A DNA stretch of 64,000 bases, taken from the NCBI RefSeq assembly GCF_028680575.1, contig NZ_JAPCKI010000003.1, positions 310,001 to 374,000 of the forward strand, given 5' to 3'. Of this stretch, positions 9,013 through 18,006 are shown piece by piece (position 1 is the first letter of the stretch; every line of letters begins with the position of its first letter). Origin of the DNA: Acidovorax benzenivorans (lineage in GTDB: Bacteria; Pseudomonadota; Gammaproteobacteria; Burkholderiales; Burkholderiaceae_C). A model generated the notes under the pieces. The model saw only the letters and a list, made by a program, of their open reading frames with translations. It was not told where the DNA came from and did no database searches. Both the position numbers and the translations under genes were made by a program.

Positions 9013-9846
9013 TTACTTGAGGTGAAACAGCGAGGCCACCGCCTCGCGGTATTGGCGATGCCCCACGGCGTTGGTGCTGTGGTGCGAGCCGCCTTCTACC
9101 AGCACAAACTGCTTGGGCTCCTTGGCGGCCTCGTACAGCTGGCGGCCCAACGCAGGGCGGATCAGGCTGTCATTGCTGCCGTGCACCACCAGCAGCGGCG
9201 AGCCGATGTCGGCCACCTTGCGGATGGATTCAAACCGCTGCGTGATGAGGGGCGACACCGGCAGCCAGCCCCATTTGAAGGTGCTGACCACGTCGGGGAT
9301 GCTGGTGAAGGTGCCTTCGACGATGGTGCCCTTTTCATCCGGCACCTGGCGCGCCAGGTCGATGGCGATGGCGCCGCCCAGCGAGTGGCCGAAGATGTAG
9401 CGGGGCTTGCCCGGCTGCTGCGTGGCCAGCCAGTCCCAGGCGGCGCGGGCGTCTTCAGCGGCGGTGGCCTCGGACGGCAGGCCCGCACTGCTGCGGCCAA
9501 AACCTCGGTAGTCGATGGCCAGCACCGAAAAGCCCAGCTTCTGCATGCTCCGGATGCGGCCCGACGAGCCCGCCACGTTCCAGCGCGCACCATGCAGGTA
9601 CAGCAGCACCGGCGCGCTGGCCTTGCCGTGGGGTAGCCACAGGCCGTGCAAGCGCTCGGCCTTGCCGCTGGCGTCGGAGGTGAACTCGATCCACACGTCC
9701 TGCATGCCTTCGGTGGACTGTGTGCCGCCCCAACTGCGGTCGCTGGGCTGAAAGATCCATTCGCGCTGCTTGGCGTCGAGGGTGGCGCAACCCGCGCTCA
9801 CAGCCACTGCCAGCGCGAGGGAAAGGAGCAGCGTGGTTCTTTTCAT
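9013..9846 (-). CDS. Lipoprotein alpha/beta hydrolase
   Basis: Predicted lipid-anchored periplasmic or outer-membrane hydrolase. The 277-residue product has a lipoprotein signal ending VSAGC (Cys20) and an alpha/beta-hydrolase domain. Likely triad: Ser155 in the elbow GHSLGG, Asp226 in VHGSND and His255/256 in GGSHH; HGARWN near residue 85 is the oxyanion region. It resembles the BEM46/FrsA-like group. ATG 9846 is preferred; two TTG codons just upstream could add two residues. The substrate is unknown. Confidence 0.83.
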   Translation of the reverse strand: MKRTTLLLSLALAVAVSAGCATLDAKQREWIFQPSDRSWGGTQSTEGMQDVWIEFTSDASGKAERLHGLWLPHGKASAPVLLYLHGARWNVAGSSGRIRSMQKLGFSVLAIDYRGFGRSSAGLPSEATAAEDARAAWDWLATQQPGKPRYIFGHSLGGAIAIDLARQVPDEKGTIVEGTFTSIPDVVSTFKWGWLPVSPLITQRFESIRKVADIGSPLLVVHGSNDSLIRPALGRQLYEAAKEPKQFVLVEGGSHHSTNAVGHRQYREAVASLFHLK

Positions 9847-9940
9847 CAACAAACAGACTCACGCATGGACACAAAGTTCTGACACGGGTTGCCGGGCATT
9901 CCCAAGAAGGCTGCGGCCCATGCGCCAGGGGGCAGGGTGC

Positions 9941-11074
9941 TCAAGACAGCCGCGAGGCCGACTGCATGGGCGAGGATGTGTCGATGGAAAGCTCCCCCGC
10001 ATCTTGAGTGCTGACGCCCGCCGCCAGGCGCACGCGCAGCGCCAGGTCGGTGCGTGAGTCCGCGTTGTGCAGGGCCTCGTCCAGCGAGATCCGGCCCTCG
10101 GTGTAGAGCTGGTACAGCGCCTGGTCAAACGTGCACATGCCGATCTCGGTGCTGTGGCCCATGGCCTCCTTGATGCCCGAAAACTCCCCTTTGGCGATGA
10201 GGTCTGCAATGTAGGGCGAAGTGAGCATCACCTCCACCGCAGGCACCAGCTTCTCGTGCAGGCCAGGAATGAGCCGCTGCGACACCACGCCTGCCAGGTT
10301 CAGGCTCAGGTCCATCAGCAGTTGGTGGTGCGCGTCTTCCGGGAAGAAGTTGATCACCCGCTCCATGGCCTGGTTGGCGTTGTTGGCGTGCAGGGTAGAC
10401 AGGCACAGGTGGCCGGTCTCGGCATAGGCAATGGCCTGCTTCATGGTGTTGCGGTCGCGGATCTCGCCGATCATGATCACGTCCGGCGCCTCGCGCAACG
10501 CGTTTTTCAGCGCTTCTTCGTACGACTGCGTGTCAATGCCCACCTCGCGCTGGTCCACCACCGAGCGCTTGTGCGCGTGCAGAAATTCGAGGGGGTCCTC
10601 GATGGTGAGGATGTGGCCCGTGACGTTCTCGTTGCGGTAGTTGATCATCGACGCCAGCGTGGTCGATTTGCCCGAGCCGGTGGCACCCGTCACCAGCACC
10701 AGGCCGCGTTTGCGCAGCACCAGCTTTTCCAGCACCGGGGGCAGGCCCAGCGCGGCCAGCGGCGGGATCTTGTTCTTGATGTAGCGCACCACCATGCCGG
10801 TTTCGCCACGCTGAACAAACACGTTGACCCGAAAGCGCCCCAGGTTCTCGGCCGAGATCGACAGGTTCATCTCCTGCTTGGCCTCAAACTCGCCGATCTG
10901 CTTTTCGTTCATCACCGAGTACGCCAGCTGCTTGACCTGGCCGGGCAGCAATGCAGGCATCTTCAACGGGTGCGTGACCCCTTCGATCTTGAGATTGACC
11001 GGCGCACCGACACTGAAAAAGAGGTCCGAGCCTCCCTTTTCAACCATGACGTTCAAGAAGCTGAAGATTTCCAC
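9941..11074 (-). CDS. pilU: Type IV pilus retraction ATPase PilU
   Basis: Hexameric ATPase that assists PilT in pilus retraction and twitching motility. The 377-residue product has N-terminal PAS-like residues, Walker A GATGSGKST (130-138), Asp and His boxes, and a Walker B region VIMIGEIRD. The sequence (MEIFSFLNVMVEKGGSDLFFS; FSGIKEAMGHSTEIGMCTFD) and length fit PilU rather than PilT (about 345 aa). The start is GTG 11074, preceded by AGGGAGT. No pilT is adjacent, although the two are usually neighbours. With comEC also in the window, a link to DNA uptake is possible. Confidence 0.88.
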   Translation of the reverse strand: MEIFSFLNVMVEKGGSDLFFSVGAPVNLKIEGVTHPLKMPALLPGQVKQLAYSVMNEKQIGEFEAKQEMNLSISAENLGRFRVNVFVQRGETGMVVRYIKNKIPPLAALGLPPVLEKLVLRKRGLVLVTGATGSGKSTTLASMINYRNENVTGHILTIEDPLEFLHAHKRSVVDQREVGIDTQSYEEALKNALREAPDVIMIGEIRDRNTMKQAIAYAETGHLCLSTLHANNANQAMERVINFFPEDAHHQLLMDLSLNLAGVVSQRLIPGLHEKLVPAVEVMLTSPYIADLIAKGEFSGIKEAMGHSTEIGMCTFDQALYQLYTEGRISLDEALHNADSRTDLALRVRLAAGVSTQDAGELSIDTSSPMQSASRLS

Positions 11075-11137
11075 GGCGGACTCCCTAAATGTGCATATTT
11101 GTTGCGATGTGCAGCATAGCCTGCACTGCGCCGCGCG

Positions 11138-11164
11138 CCAAAAACAAAAGGGGCCGAAGCCCCT
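11138..11164 (-). terminator. Intrinsic terminator of gdhA
   Basis: On the minus strand AGGGGC-TTCG-GCCCCT (11164-11149) is followed by TTTGTTTTT. A 6-bp GC-rich stem closed by a UUCG tetraloop with a U-tract lies 44 nt after the gdhA stop. Confidence 0.85.
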
Positions 11165-11207
11165 GTGATTTGTTGCGTGACCGGCAGCTCAGGTCGTCAA
11201 CACATCC

Positions 11208-12551
11208 TTACACAACACCTTGCGCCAGCATGGCGTCAGCCACCTTCACAAAACCGGCGATGTTGGCGCCGTCGATGTAGCTCACGCTGCCATCGGCGCG
11301 CTTGCCGTAGTGCAGGCAGGCTGCGTGGATGCCCTGCATGATCTGCAGCAGACGGGCGTCCACCTCTTCGCGGGGCCAGGACAGGCGGGCCGAGTTCTGG
11401 CTCATCTCCAGGCCCGATGTGGCCACACCACCGGCGTTGCTGGCTTTGCCGGGGGCGTACAGCACCCCTGCAGCCTCGAACGCCTTGGCTGCGTCAATGG
11501 TCGAGGGCATGTTGGCGCCTTCGGCCACGCAAAGCACGCCGTTCTGGATGAGCGTTTTTGCGTCGTTCTCGTCCAGCTCGTTTTGCGTGGCGCAGGGCAG
11601 GGCCACGTCCACCTTCACGTGCCAGGGGCGCACACCGGCTTCAAACTTCACACCCGTGCGGGCGGCGTAGTCGCTCACGCGGCCGTACAGGTGGTTCTTC
11701 ACATCCATCAGGATGGCGAGCTTTTCGGATGTGAAGCCGTCTTCGTCCACCACCGTGCCGCTGGAGTCCGACACCGTGACGACCTTGGCGCCCAGCTCCA
11801 TCGCCTTTTGCACGGCGTATTGCGCCACGTTGCCCGAGCCCGACACAGACACGCGCAGGCCGTCGAACGAACGGCCTCGGGTTTTGAGCATCTCCTGCGC
11901 GAAGTACACGGTGCCGTAGCCCGTGGCCTCGGGCCGGATCAGCGAGCCGCCGAACGACAGGCCCTTGCCGGTGAACACGCAGTCCGAGCGGTTGCTGAGC
12001 TTTTTGTACATGCCCGCCATGTAGCCCACCTCGCGGCCGCCCACGCCGATGTCGCCCGCTGGCACATCGGTGTCGGCGCCCACATGGCGGAACAACTCGG
12101 ACACGAACGCCTGGCAAAAGCGCATGACCTCGCCAGGGCTCTTGCCCTTGGGGTCGAAGTCGGAACCGCCCTTGCCGCCGCCCATGGGCAGCGTGGTCAA
12201 AGCGTTCTTGAAGGTCTGCTCAAACGCCAGGAACTTGAGCACCGACAGGTTGACCGACGGGTGAAAACGCAGGCCGCCCTTGTAGGGGCCAATGGCCATG
12301 CTGTGCTGGATGCGGTAGCCCCGGTTAACCTGCACGCTGCCATGGTCGTCCACCCAGGACACGCGGAACATCACGATGCGCTCGGGCTCCACCAGTCGTT
12401 CCAGCAGGCCATGTTCGGCATAGCGCGGGTGCTGCGCGATGAACGGCCACAGGCTTTCCATCACTTCGGTGACGGCTTGCAGGAATTCCGGCTGGCCGGG
12501 ATTGCGGAGCGCCACGTGGGAAAGGAAGCTCTCGGCGGTCGCGTGTTTCAT
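11208..12551 (-). CDS. gdhA: NADP-type glutamate dehydrogenase
   Basis: Reversible amination of 2-oxoglutarate to L-glutamate, joining nitrogen and carbon metabolism in the cytoplasm. The 447-residue product matches the hexameric family in length. The substrate-binding block GPYKGGLRFHPSVN and catalytic-lysine motif LPMGGGKGGSDF lie in the N-terminal half. A Rossmann segment, VSVSGSGNVAQYAVQKA, binds the cofactor. NADP preference is inferred from overall similarity to E. coli GdhA. It ends at a clear intrinsic terminator and is divergent from the phosphodiesterase gene, sharing a 276-bp intergenic region. Confidence 0.95.
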   Translation of the reverse strand: MKHATAESFLSHVALRNPGQPEFLQAVTEVMESLWPFIAQHPRYAEHGLLERLVEPERIVMFRVSWVDDHGSVQVNRGYRIQHSMAIGPYKGGLRFHPSVNLSVLKFLAFEQTFKNALTTLPMGGGKGGSDFDPKGKSPGEVMRFCQAFVSELFRHVGADTDVPAGDIGVGGREVGYMAGMYKKLSNRSDCVFTGKGLSFGGSLIRPEATGYGTVYFAQEMLKTRGRSFDGLRVSVSGSGNVAQYAVQKAMELGAKVVTVSDSSGTVVDEDGFTSEKLAILMDVKNHLYGRVSDYAARTGVKFEAGVRPWHVKVDVALPCATQNELDENDAKTLIQNGVLCVAEGANMPSTIDAAKAFEAAGVLYAPGKASNAGGVATSGLEMSQNSARLSWPREEVDARLLQIMQGIHAACLHYGKRADGSVSYIDGANIAGFVKVADAMLAQGVV

Positions 12552-12827
12552 GGTTTAAAGGGCTTTCAGCATTAAAGGGGTCAACAACATCGAAGGCAGT
12601 AATGCACCGGTTTGGCGCACTGCAACATCGAATTATGTTCAAAAGTTATACGTTCATGCCGATGCCTATGCACAATGGTGGGGAATGTGGCTGGGATATT
12701 TGCCACATATTGGTGCGGTTGGTGTGTGGCGCGGCCGTCATGCGTTTGCAAAACGGACGTCATGACCTTGTCACATGCCGACCCCACAGTTCGGCGGTTC
12801 TACCAACAACATAGCGAGGAGAAGAGC

Positions 12828-13991
12828 ATGCATATCACTGGTGTGAAATGGGGAGCGCTGGCCTTGGTGGCCACGCTGGCAGCCTGCGGCGGCAGCGACG
12901 ACTATCCCTACCCCACGTTGAACGGCGACAAGCCCCTGGTGATTGGCCACCGGGGCACGGCGGGCTACCGGCCCGACCACACGCTGGAGGGCTACAAGCT
13001 GGCCATCGACATGGGCGCCGACTTCATCGAGCCCGACCTGGTCGCCACCAAGGACGGTGTGCTGGTTGCCCGCCACGAGCCCAACATCACGGGCACCACC
13101 GATGTCTCCACCCGTGCCGAGTTTGCGAGCCGCAAGACCAAGAAGGTGGTGGATGGCGTGGAAGAAGAAGGCTGGTTTGTTTCCGACTTCACCCTGGCCG
13201 AAATAAAGACCCTGCGCGCCGTGCAGCCCCTGTCTGACCGCGACCAGTCGTACAACGGCAAGTTCCAGATCCCCACCTTTGAAGAAGTGCTGGACCTGGC
13301 CAAGAGCGAAGGCGCCAAGGCCGGCCGCACCGTGGGCGTGTACCCCGAGACCAAGCACCCCACCTTCCACGTCAAGCAAGGCCTGCCGCTGGAAGATCGC
13401 CTGCTGGCCATCCTGGCCAAGTACGGCTACACCTCCAAGGGCTCGCCGGTCATCATCCAGTCGTTCGAGGTCTCCAACCTCAAGTACCTGCGCACCAAGA
13501 CCCAGGTGCGCCTGGTGCAGCTGGTGGACGCGGACGATGTGAACCCCGATGGCACCATGTCGCTGGTGGCCCCATACGACAAGCCCTATGACTTTGCCGT
13601 GGCAGGTGACTCGCGCACCTTCGCCAGCCTGCTGACCCCTGCGGGCCTCAAGGAAGTCAAGACCTACGCCGACGGCATTGGCCCCTGGAAGCCGTACCTG
13701 ATCCCCTCCAAGCAAGTGGACGCCAACAAGGATGGCAAGGCCGACGACCTGAACGGCGACGGCAAGATCGACGAGCGTGACCGCGTGATGATGCCCGCCA
13801 CCGCAGTGGTGAAGGACGCCCACGCAGCAGGCCTGTTCGTGCACGCCTACACCTTCCGCAACGAGGCCAAGCGCCTGGCGTCGGACTTCAAGGGCGACCC
13901 CAAGGCCGAGTACAAGCTGTTCTTCAACCTGGGCGTGGACGGCGTGTTCAGCGACTTTGCCGACACCGCCAAGGCCGCGCGCGACAACTGA
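12828..13991 (+). CDS. Lipoprotein glycerophosphodiester phosphodiesterase
   Basis: Hydrolyses glycerophosphodiesters to glycerol-3-phosphate and an alcohol, probably in the periplasm. The 387-residue product has a lipoprotein signal ending TLAAC (Cys20) and the GDPD catalytic set: HRG (41-43), Glu68 and Asp70 in FIEPDL, His83 in ARHEP, and a YPETKHP block in the middle. [21 protein letters not shown] segment near residues 298-319 looks like paired dockerin/EF-hand calcium loops. ATG 12828 is preceded by GAGGAGAAG; the longer frame from 12612 reads through the promoter and is rejected. Confidence 0.92.
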   Translation: MHITGVKWGALALVATLAACGGSDDYPYPTLNGDKPLVIGHRGTAGYRPDHTLEGYKLAIDMGADFIEPDLVATKDGVLVARHEPNITGTTDVSTRAEFASRKTKKVVDGVEEEGWFVSDFTLAEIKTLRAVQPLSDRDQSYNGKFQIPTFEEVLDLAKSEGAKAGRTVGVYPETKHPTFHVKQGLPLEDRLLAILAKYGYTSKGSPVIIQSFEVSNLKYLRTKTQVRLVQLVDADDVNPDGTMSLVAPYDKPYDFAVAGDSRTFASLLTPAGLKEVKTYADGIGPWKPYLIPSKQVDANKDGKADDLNGDGKIDERDRVMMPATAVVKDAHAAGLFVHAYTFRNEAKRLASDFKGDPKAEYKLFFNLGVDGVFSDFADTAKAARDN

Positions 13992-14040
13992 CAGCGACAT
14001 CCGACCGCGACAGTGCGGCGTACCGCAAGCTCACAAAAAA

Positions 14041-14064
14041 GCCCGCATTCGCGGGCTTTTTTTT
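14041..14064. terminator. Bidirectional intrinsic terminator
   Basis: GCCCGC-ATTC-GCGGGC flanked by six A before and eight T after. It ends the phosphodiesterase gene and, read the other way, the convergent gene at 14081. Confidence 0.92.
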
Positions 14065-14080
14065 ATGCATCGCGCGTGTG

Positions 14081-14770
14081 TCAGAACCCCAGCGCAAACC
14101 CCAAGCTCAACAGGGTGCGCCCTTGCTGGCGGCCCACGGTAGCGTCGAGCTGCTTGCCGGGCGCCCACTCCCACCGGGCGCCCGTCTGAAAGGTGGGGGC
14201 GCTGCCCTGGGTGCCAAAGGCCTCCAGATGCGGCGTGATGGCGCCCCAGCTGCGTTCCACCGATGCCCCCCAGGTGGCGCGCCAGGATTGGCCGCGCTCG
14301 CGCTGGCTGCCCAGGTTGGCGTTGGCCGTGCCCCAGGTTGCGGCGCAGGTGCCGATGAGGTTGAGTGCCACCACGCTGCCCGCACTTTGCCCGGCGCTCT
14401 GGCGCCGGTGCACGACTCCGGCACTGCTGCCTGCGTTGCAGCCCTGCTCCTGTGCGGGGCTCCACAGCCACTTGGCCTGCAGGCCTTGCAGGGTGTGGCG
14501 CTCGTTGCGGTCACGCGCGAGCACAGCGCCCAGCTCCAGTCCCGCGATGGGGGTGAAGGCCGGGGCCGCGTACACGGTGCCCGGCTGACCGCGTAGGCCC
14601 TCCCACCACATTTCCACGTGTCCGTGGCCCACCTCGTCCACGCCAGCATCGTCCACCGACAGGGGGCGCCCTGCGTGGGCGGACCAGGCCATGCACAGGG
14701 CTGTGGTGGCCGCCAGCATGCGCAGTGCGGGGACGTGGGCGGGGTGGTGGCGGCTGCGGCGCTGGGTCAT
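14081..14770 (-). CDS. Exported protein, possible outer-membrane beta-barrel
   Basis: 229-residue product with a signal peptide (MLAATTALCMAWSAHA) after a basic N-terminus; ATG 14719 is a possible later start. The mature part alternates polar and hydrophobic residues in short strands and ends in Phe (LLSLGFALGF), as outer-membrane barrels do. It resembles small proteins annotated as putative transporters of the phenol-degradation MetA-like group, but this is a weak impression. Two cysteines lie in the middle. It is downstream of mutL on the same strand, 67 nt away, and convergent with the phosphodiesterase gene. Confidence 0.6.
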   Translation of the reverse strand: MTQRRSRHHPAHVPALRMLAATTALCMAWSAHAGRPLSVDDAGVDEVGHGHVEMWWEGLRGQPGTVYAAPAFTPIAGLELGAVLARDRNERHTLQGLQAKWLWSPAQEQGCNAGSSAGVVHRRQSAGQSAGSVVALNLIGTCAATWGTANANLGSQRERGQSWRATWGASVERSWGAITPHLEAFGTQGSAPTFQTGARWEWAPGKQLDATVGRQQGRTLLSLGFALGF

Positions 14771-14837
14771 GGAGGCGATGGGGCAATGGCTGGAGGAAAA
14801 GGCTCTGGCTATGTCGCGGGCGGTGTTGTGCTCGCCG

Positions 14838-16898
14838 CTACCGTCCGCGCAGGAACAGCGCGTCCAGCTCCTTCATGCTCAACTGCCGCCAGGTGGGGCG
14901 GCCATGGTTGCACTGGTCCGATCGGTCAGTGGTTTCCATTTGGCGCAGCAGGGCGTTCATCTCGTCGATGGTGAGCTTGCGGTTGGCCCGCACGGCGCCG
15001 TGGCAGGCCATGGTGCCCAGGATTTCATTGCGGGCGCGCTGCACCACGGTGGTGGCGTCGTGGGCGGCCAGTTCGGCCAGTACGCTGCGGGCCAGCTCCA
15101 CGGGGTCGCCCTGGGCCAGGGTGGTGGGCACGGCGCGCACGGCCAGGGTTTTGGGGGAGAAGGGCACCACCTCCAGGCCCAGCGTGGTCAGCACCTCGGC
15201 AGACTCTTCGGCCGTGGCGACTTCCTGCGGAGTGGCGGCGAAGGTGGCGGGGATCAGCAAGGGTTGGCTGGCAATGCGGGCGCCGCTGTCCACCTGGGCC
15301 TTGAGGCGTTCGTAGACGATGCGCTCGTGGGCGGCATGCATGTCCACGATGACCATGCCCTGGGCGTTTTCGGCCAGGATGTAGACGCCGTGCAACTGGG
15401 CCACGGCCTTGCCCAGTGGCCAGGCGGTGTCGTTGCCGGTTCCTGTACCGTTGTGGCCGTGGCCCTGGGGCCAGGCGGGTTCAGTGGCTGTGTCGGTATG
15501 GCCCCAGGCCGCAGCAGGGGGTGTGAATGATGCGGCAGCGATGGTCTGTGGCACGGCGTCTGCCTCAGCGGTGTTGGCCGCAGCCCCCCAGTTCACCAAC
15601 GGCGCCGTGGGCCCTGCAGTTGTGGTGCCCGCGTCGTCTTTCCTGGGGCCCCACAGGGCCTGCAGGTCGGCCACGTGGTGACCACGTTCTTCAAATTTGA
15701 TAGCTGCTTGCGCTTGTCTGTTAAGCGCTAGAGGCTGATTTGGCTTGAAATTCTCGGTGTGGCCCTGTGTCGCGGCGCCTGTGTCTGCAGAAGCGGCGGC
15801 CCCTGCCGCAGCTGCCAGCGCGGCAGCGCGGGGCGCGGCCAGCGCGTTTTCTACAGCGTGGCGCACGGCCTGGTGCACCTCGCGGCTGTCGCGAAAGCGC
15901 ACCTCAATCTTGGTGGGGTGCACGTTCACGTCCACGCGCGCCGGGTCGATCTCGACATACAGCGCATAGATGGGCTGCTTGTGCCCGTGCAGCACGTCTT
16001 CGTAGGCGCTGCGCGCGGCGTGGGTGAGCACCTTGTCGCGCACAAACCGGCCGTTTACGTAGCAATACTGGTGGTCGGGGCGTGAGCGGGCCGCGTCGGG
16101 CAGGCCTGCGCGGCCGGTGACGGTGACGGGGCCTACGCGGTGCTGCACGGCGACCGACTGGGTGACGAAGTCTTCGCCCAGCACGTCCGACAGGCGGCGG
16201 GCCAGCGCATCTTGGGCATCGCCCTGGCCGGGCACAAAGGTGGCGCGCCATTGCTCCACCAGCTTGCCTTCGTGCCAGATCGCAAAGCCCACATCGGGCC
16301 TTGCCAGCGCGTGGCGGCGCACCGATTCAATGCAGTGCGCCAGCTCGGTGGCGTCGGTCTTCAAGAACTTGCGGCGCGCGGGGGTGGAGAAGAACAGCTC
16401 TTTCACCTCCACCGTGGTGCCGGTGCTGCGCGCGGCGGGGCGCAGCTCGCCACTTCGGGCGTCCAGCAAGAAGGCGCTGGCCTGGGCGATGGGGCGGGAG
16501 AGCAGCGACATCTCCGACACTGACGCAATCGCGGCCAGCGCCTCGCCCCGAAAGCCCATGGTGGCCACGGTTTCCAGGTCGTTCAGGTTGGTGATCTTGC
16601 TGGTGGCGTGGCGGCGCAGGGCCACGGGCAGTTCTTCTTGTGGGATACCGCCACCGTCGTCTTCTACCGTGATCAACCGCACCCCGCCCGCCGACAGCCG
16701 CACGGTGATTTGTGTGGCGCCCGCATCCAGCGCGTTGTCCACCAACTCGCGCACCACCGAGGCGGGGCGCTCCACCACCTCACCGGCCGCGATCTGGCTG
16801 ATGAGTTCATCCGGCAAGTCGCGGATGGGGCGGCGTGTGATGGCGAGGGGGCTGGAGGCGGGCTGCGCCGCTGCGAGGGAGGGGGTGGTGTCGTTCAC
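14838..16898 (-). CDS. mutL: DNA mismatch repair protein MutL
   Basis: Links MutS mismatch recognition to strand incision. The 686-residue product has the GHKL ATPase (ELVDNALDAGAT near 51-62, DDGGGI near 80-85, GFRGEAL near 115-121), a transducer domain to about 340, a long Ala/Thr-rich linker, and a C-terminal dimerisation domain. Endonuclease-type motifs are present: DMHAAHERIVYE near residue 515 (DQHA class with Met for Gln), CHGAVRA, and CNHGRPTW near the end. The start is GTG 16898 with a TAAAAT hexamer only 7 nt upstream, suggesting a leaderless mRNA. The linker segment PLALNRQAQAAIKFE is encoded by a copy of the dispersed repeat. Confidence 0.96.
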   Translation of the reverse strand: MNDTTPSLAAAQPASSPLAITRRPIRDLPDELISQIAAGEVVERPASVVRELVDNALDAGATQITVRLSAGGVRLITVEDDGGGIPQEELPVALRRHATSKITNLNDLETVATMGFRGEALAAIASVSEMSLLSRPIAQASAFLLDARSGELRPAARSTGTTVEVKELFFSTPARRKFLKTDATELAHCIESVRRHALARPDVGFAIWHEGKLVEQWRATFVPGQGDAQDALARRLSDVLGEDFVTQSVAVQHRVGPVTVTGRAGLPDAARSRPDHQYCYVNGRFVRDKVLTHAARSAYEDVLHGHKQPIYALYVEIDPARVDVNVHPTKIEVRFRDSREVHQAVRHAVENALAAPRAAALAAAAGAAASADTGAATQGHTENFKPNQPLALNRQAQAAIKFEERGHHVADLQALWGPRKDDAGTTTAGPTAPLVNWGAAANTAEADAVPQTIAAASFTPPAAAWGHTDTATEPAWPQGHGHNGTGTGNDTAWPLGKAVAQLHGVYILAENAQGMVIVDMHAAHERIVYERLKAQVDSGARIASQPLLIPATFAATPQEVATAEESAEVLTTLGLEVVPFSPKTLAVRAVPTTLAQGDPVELARSVLAELAAHDATTVVQRARNEILGTMACHGAVRANRKLTIDEMNALLRQMETTDRSDQCNHGRPTWRQLSMKELDALFLRGR
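15691..15751 (+). repeat. Dispersed ~60-bp repeat, copy 4 (inside mutL linker)
   Basis: Probably close to the ancestral form: GATAGCTGCT, then TGCGCTTGTCTGTTA (15 nt), then AGCGCTAGAGGC. The inner GCGCTT and AAGCGC are inverted. Antisense to mutL, phase GCT ATC. Confidence 0.85.
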
Positions 16899-16905
16899 CC
16901 CAAGG

Positions 16906-16911
16906 ATTTTA
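16906..16911 (-). promoter_or_regulatory. -10-like hexamer 7 nt before mutL start
   Basis: TAAAAT on the minus strand, then CCTTGGG and the GTG start. Transcription would begin at about the start codon. No clear -35 element is seen. Confidence 0.45.
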
Positions 16912-17005
16912 GGGCGGGGGCTGCGCAGGGGTATCGGGCTGGGTGGGGCGTGATGGGGATAATGCGCCCACCTTTTTTTCGCGCCGCGCCCGGGCCCGCC
17001 TTTTC

Positions 17006-17653
17006 ATGGAACTTGTCACTTTTCTCATCGACTTCATCCTGCATGTGGACAAGTACCTGGAGGCGTTTGTGCAGGCCTACGGCATGTGGGTGTACGCCCT
17101 GCTGTTTGCCATCGTGTTCGTCGAGACAGGCCTGGTGGTAATGCCGTTTTTGCCGGGCGACTCGCTGCTGTTCATCGTGGGGGCGCTGTGTGGTGCAGGC
17201 ATGATGAACTTTCCGCTGGCGTGCGCAGTGCTGCTGGCGGCGGCCATTTTGGGCGACCAGTGCAACTATTCGATCGGCCGCTACTTTGGGCCCAAGGTGT
17301 TCCAGTGGGAGGACTCGCGCTGGTTCAACCGCCGGGCGTTCAACCAGGCGCACGAGTTTTACGAGCGCTACGGCGGCATCACAATCGTGATTGCGCGGTT
17401 CATGCCTTTCATCCGCACGTTTGCGCCCTTTGTGGCGGGCGTGGCGGACATGAGTCGCGCCAAGTTCACGGCCTACAACGTGGGCGGGGCGCTGTTGTGG
17501 GTGCTGGGCATTGCCACGGCGGGGTACTTCTTCGGCAACTTTGCCTGGGTCAAGGAGAACCTGGACAAGATCATCTGGGCCATGATTTTTGTGCCCGGCC
17601 TGATCGCTATCTTTGGTGCCTGGCGCGCCGGGCGCCAGGCACGCACTGCCTGA
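17006..17653 (+). CDS. DedA family membrane protein
   Basis: Inner-membrane protein of the DedA (SNARE-associated) family; members act in lipid-carrier recycling, membrane potential and envelope homeostasis. The 215-residue product has about five hydrophobic segments. Family motifs: FVETGLVVMPFLPGDSLLF (E-x-G-x-x-x-P-x-x-P-G) near 36-54 and a G-x-x-x-x-x-x-R-F-x-P-x-x-R-x-x-x-P motif in ITIVIARFMPFIRTFAP. ATG 17006 begins MELVTFLIDF; the frame upstream to 16943 is poor in protein character. It is divergent from mutL and ends at a strong hairpin. Confidence 0.92.
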   Translation: MELVTFLIDFILHVDKYLEAFVQAYGMWVYALLFAIVFVETGLVVMPFLPGDSLLFIVGALCGAGMMNFPLACAVLLAAAILGDQCNYSIGRYFGPKVFQWEDSRWFNRRAFNQAHEFYERYGGITIVIARFMPFIRTFAPFVAGVADMSRAKFTAYNVGGALLWVLGIATAGYFFGNFAWVKENLDKIIWAMIFVPGLIAIFGAWRAGRQARTA

Positions 17654-17664
17654 TGTTGGGTTAA

Positions 17665-17678
17665 TTTGCTATCAAAAA
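17665..17678 (+). repeat. Truncated end of the dispersed repeat
   Basis: TTTGCTATCAAAAA matches the outer A+T-rich end of the repeat family and runs directly into the terminator stem. The right half is absent. Confidence 0.35.
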
Positions 17679-17679
17679 A

Positions 17680-17722
17680 AGAGCGGCAGGCGCATGTGGA
17701 TCATGCGCCTGCCGCTCTTTTT
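17680..17722. terminator. Strong bidirectional terminator
   Basis: A 17-bp perfect stem (AGAGCGGCAGGCGCATG at 17680-17696 with its complement at 17702-17718), 5-nt loop, A-run before and T-run after. It serves the DedA gene and the convergent lipoprotein gene. Confidence 0.93.
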
Positions 17723-17766
17723 ATGCCCAGACCAACGCTCTGGACAGGGGGCGGAGTCCCCAGGGC

Positions 17767-18006
17767 TTAACGGCGGTACGGGCGGCGTTGGTCGCGGTCT
17801 TCACCGATTTCGTGGCCGATGAGGGCACCAGCCGCCGCGCCGCCAATGGTGCCCACGGGGCCGCCAAACACGGCATTGCCAGCAACGCCGCCGACCACAG
17901 CGCCAACGCCGGTGCCGATCTGGGCGCCCGACGGATTCGAGGCGCAACCACCCAGTGCCAGGGCCGCAGTGCAGGTGGTTGCAAGAAGGATGTGACGGAT
18001 GTTCAT
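17767..18006 (-). CDS. Small Gly-zipper lipoprotein
   Basis: 79-residue lipoprotein with signal ending LALGGC (Cys21), then a glycine-zipper two-helix region (GTGVGAVVGGVAGNAVFGG and GTIGGAAAGALIG) and a charged tail EDRDQRRPYRR. It resembles the OmpA-associated/SlyB-like Gly-zipper lipoproteins that sit in the outer membrane. The tail is short, so no further domain is present. A second Gly-zipper lipoprotein of another architecture is at 41855. Confidence 0.85.
   Translation of the reverse strand: MNIRHILLATTCTAALALGGCASNPSGAQIGTGVGAVVGGVAGNAVFGGPVGTIGGAAAGALIGHEIGEDRDQRRPYRR

Noticed and set aside
11220..12575. 451-codon frame antisense to gdhA
   Set aside because: gdhA has all family motifs and a matching terminator; the antisense product is not protein-like.
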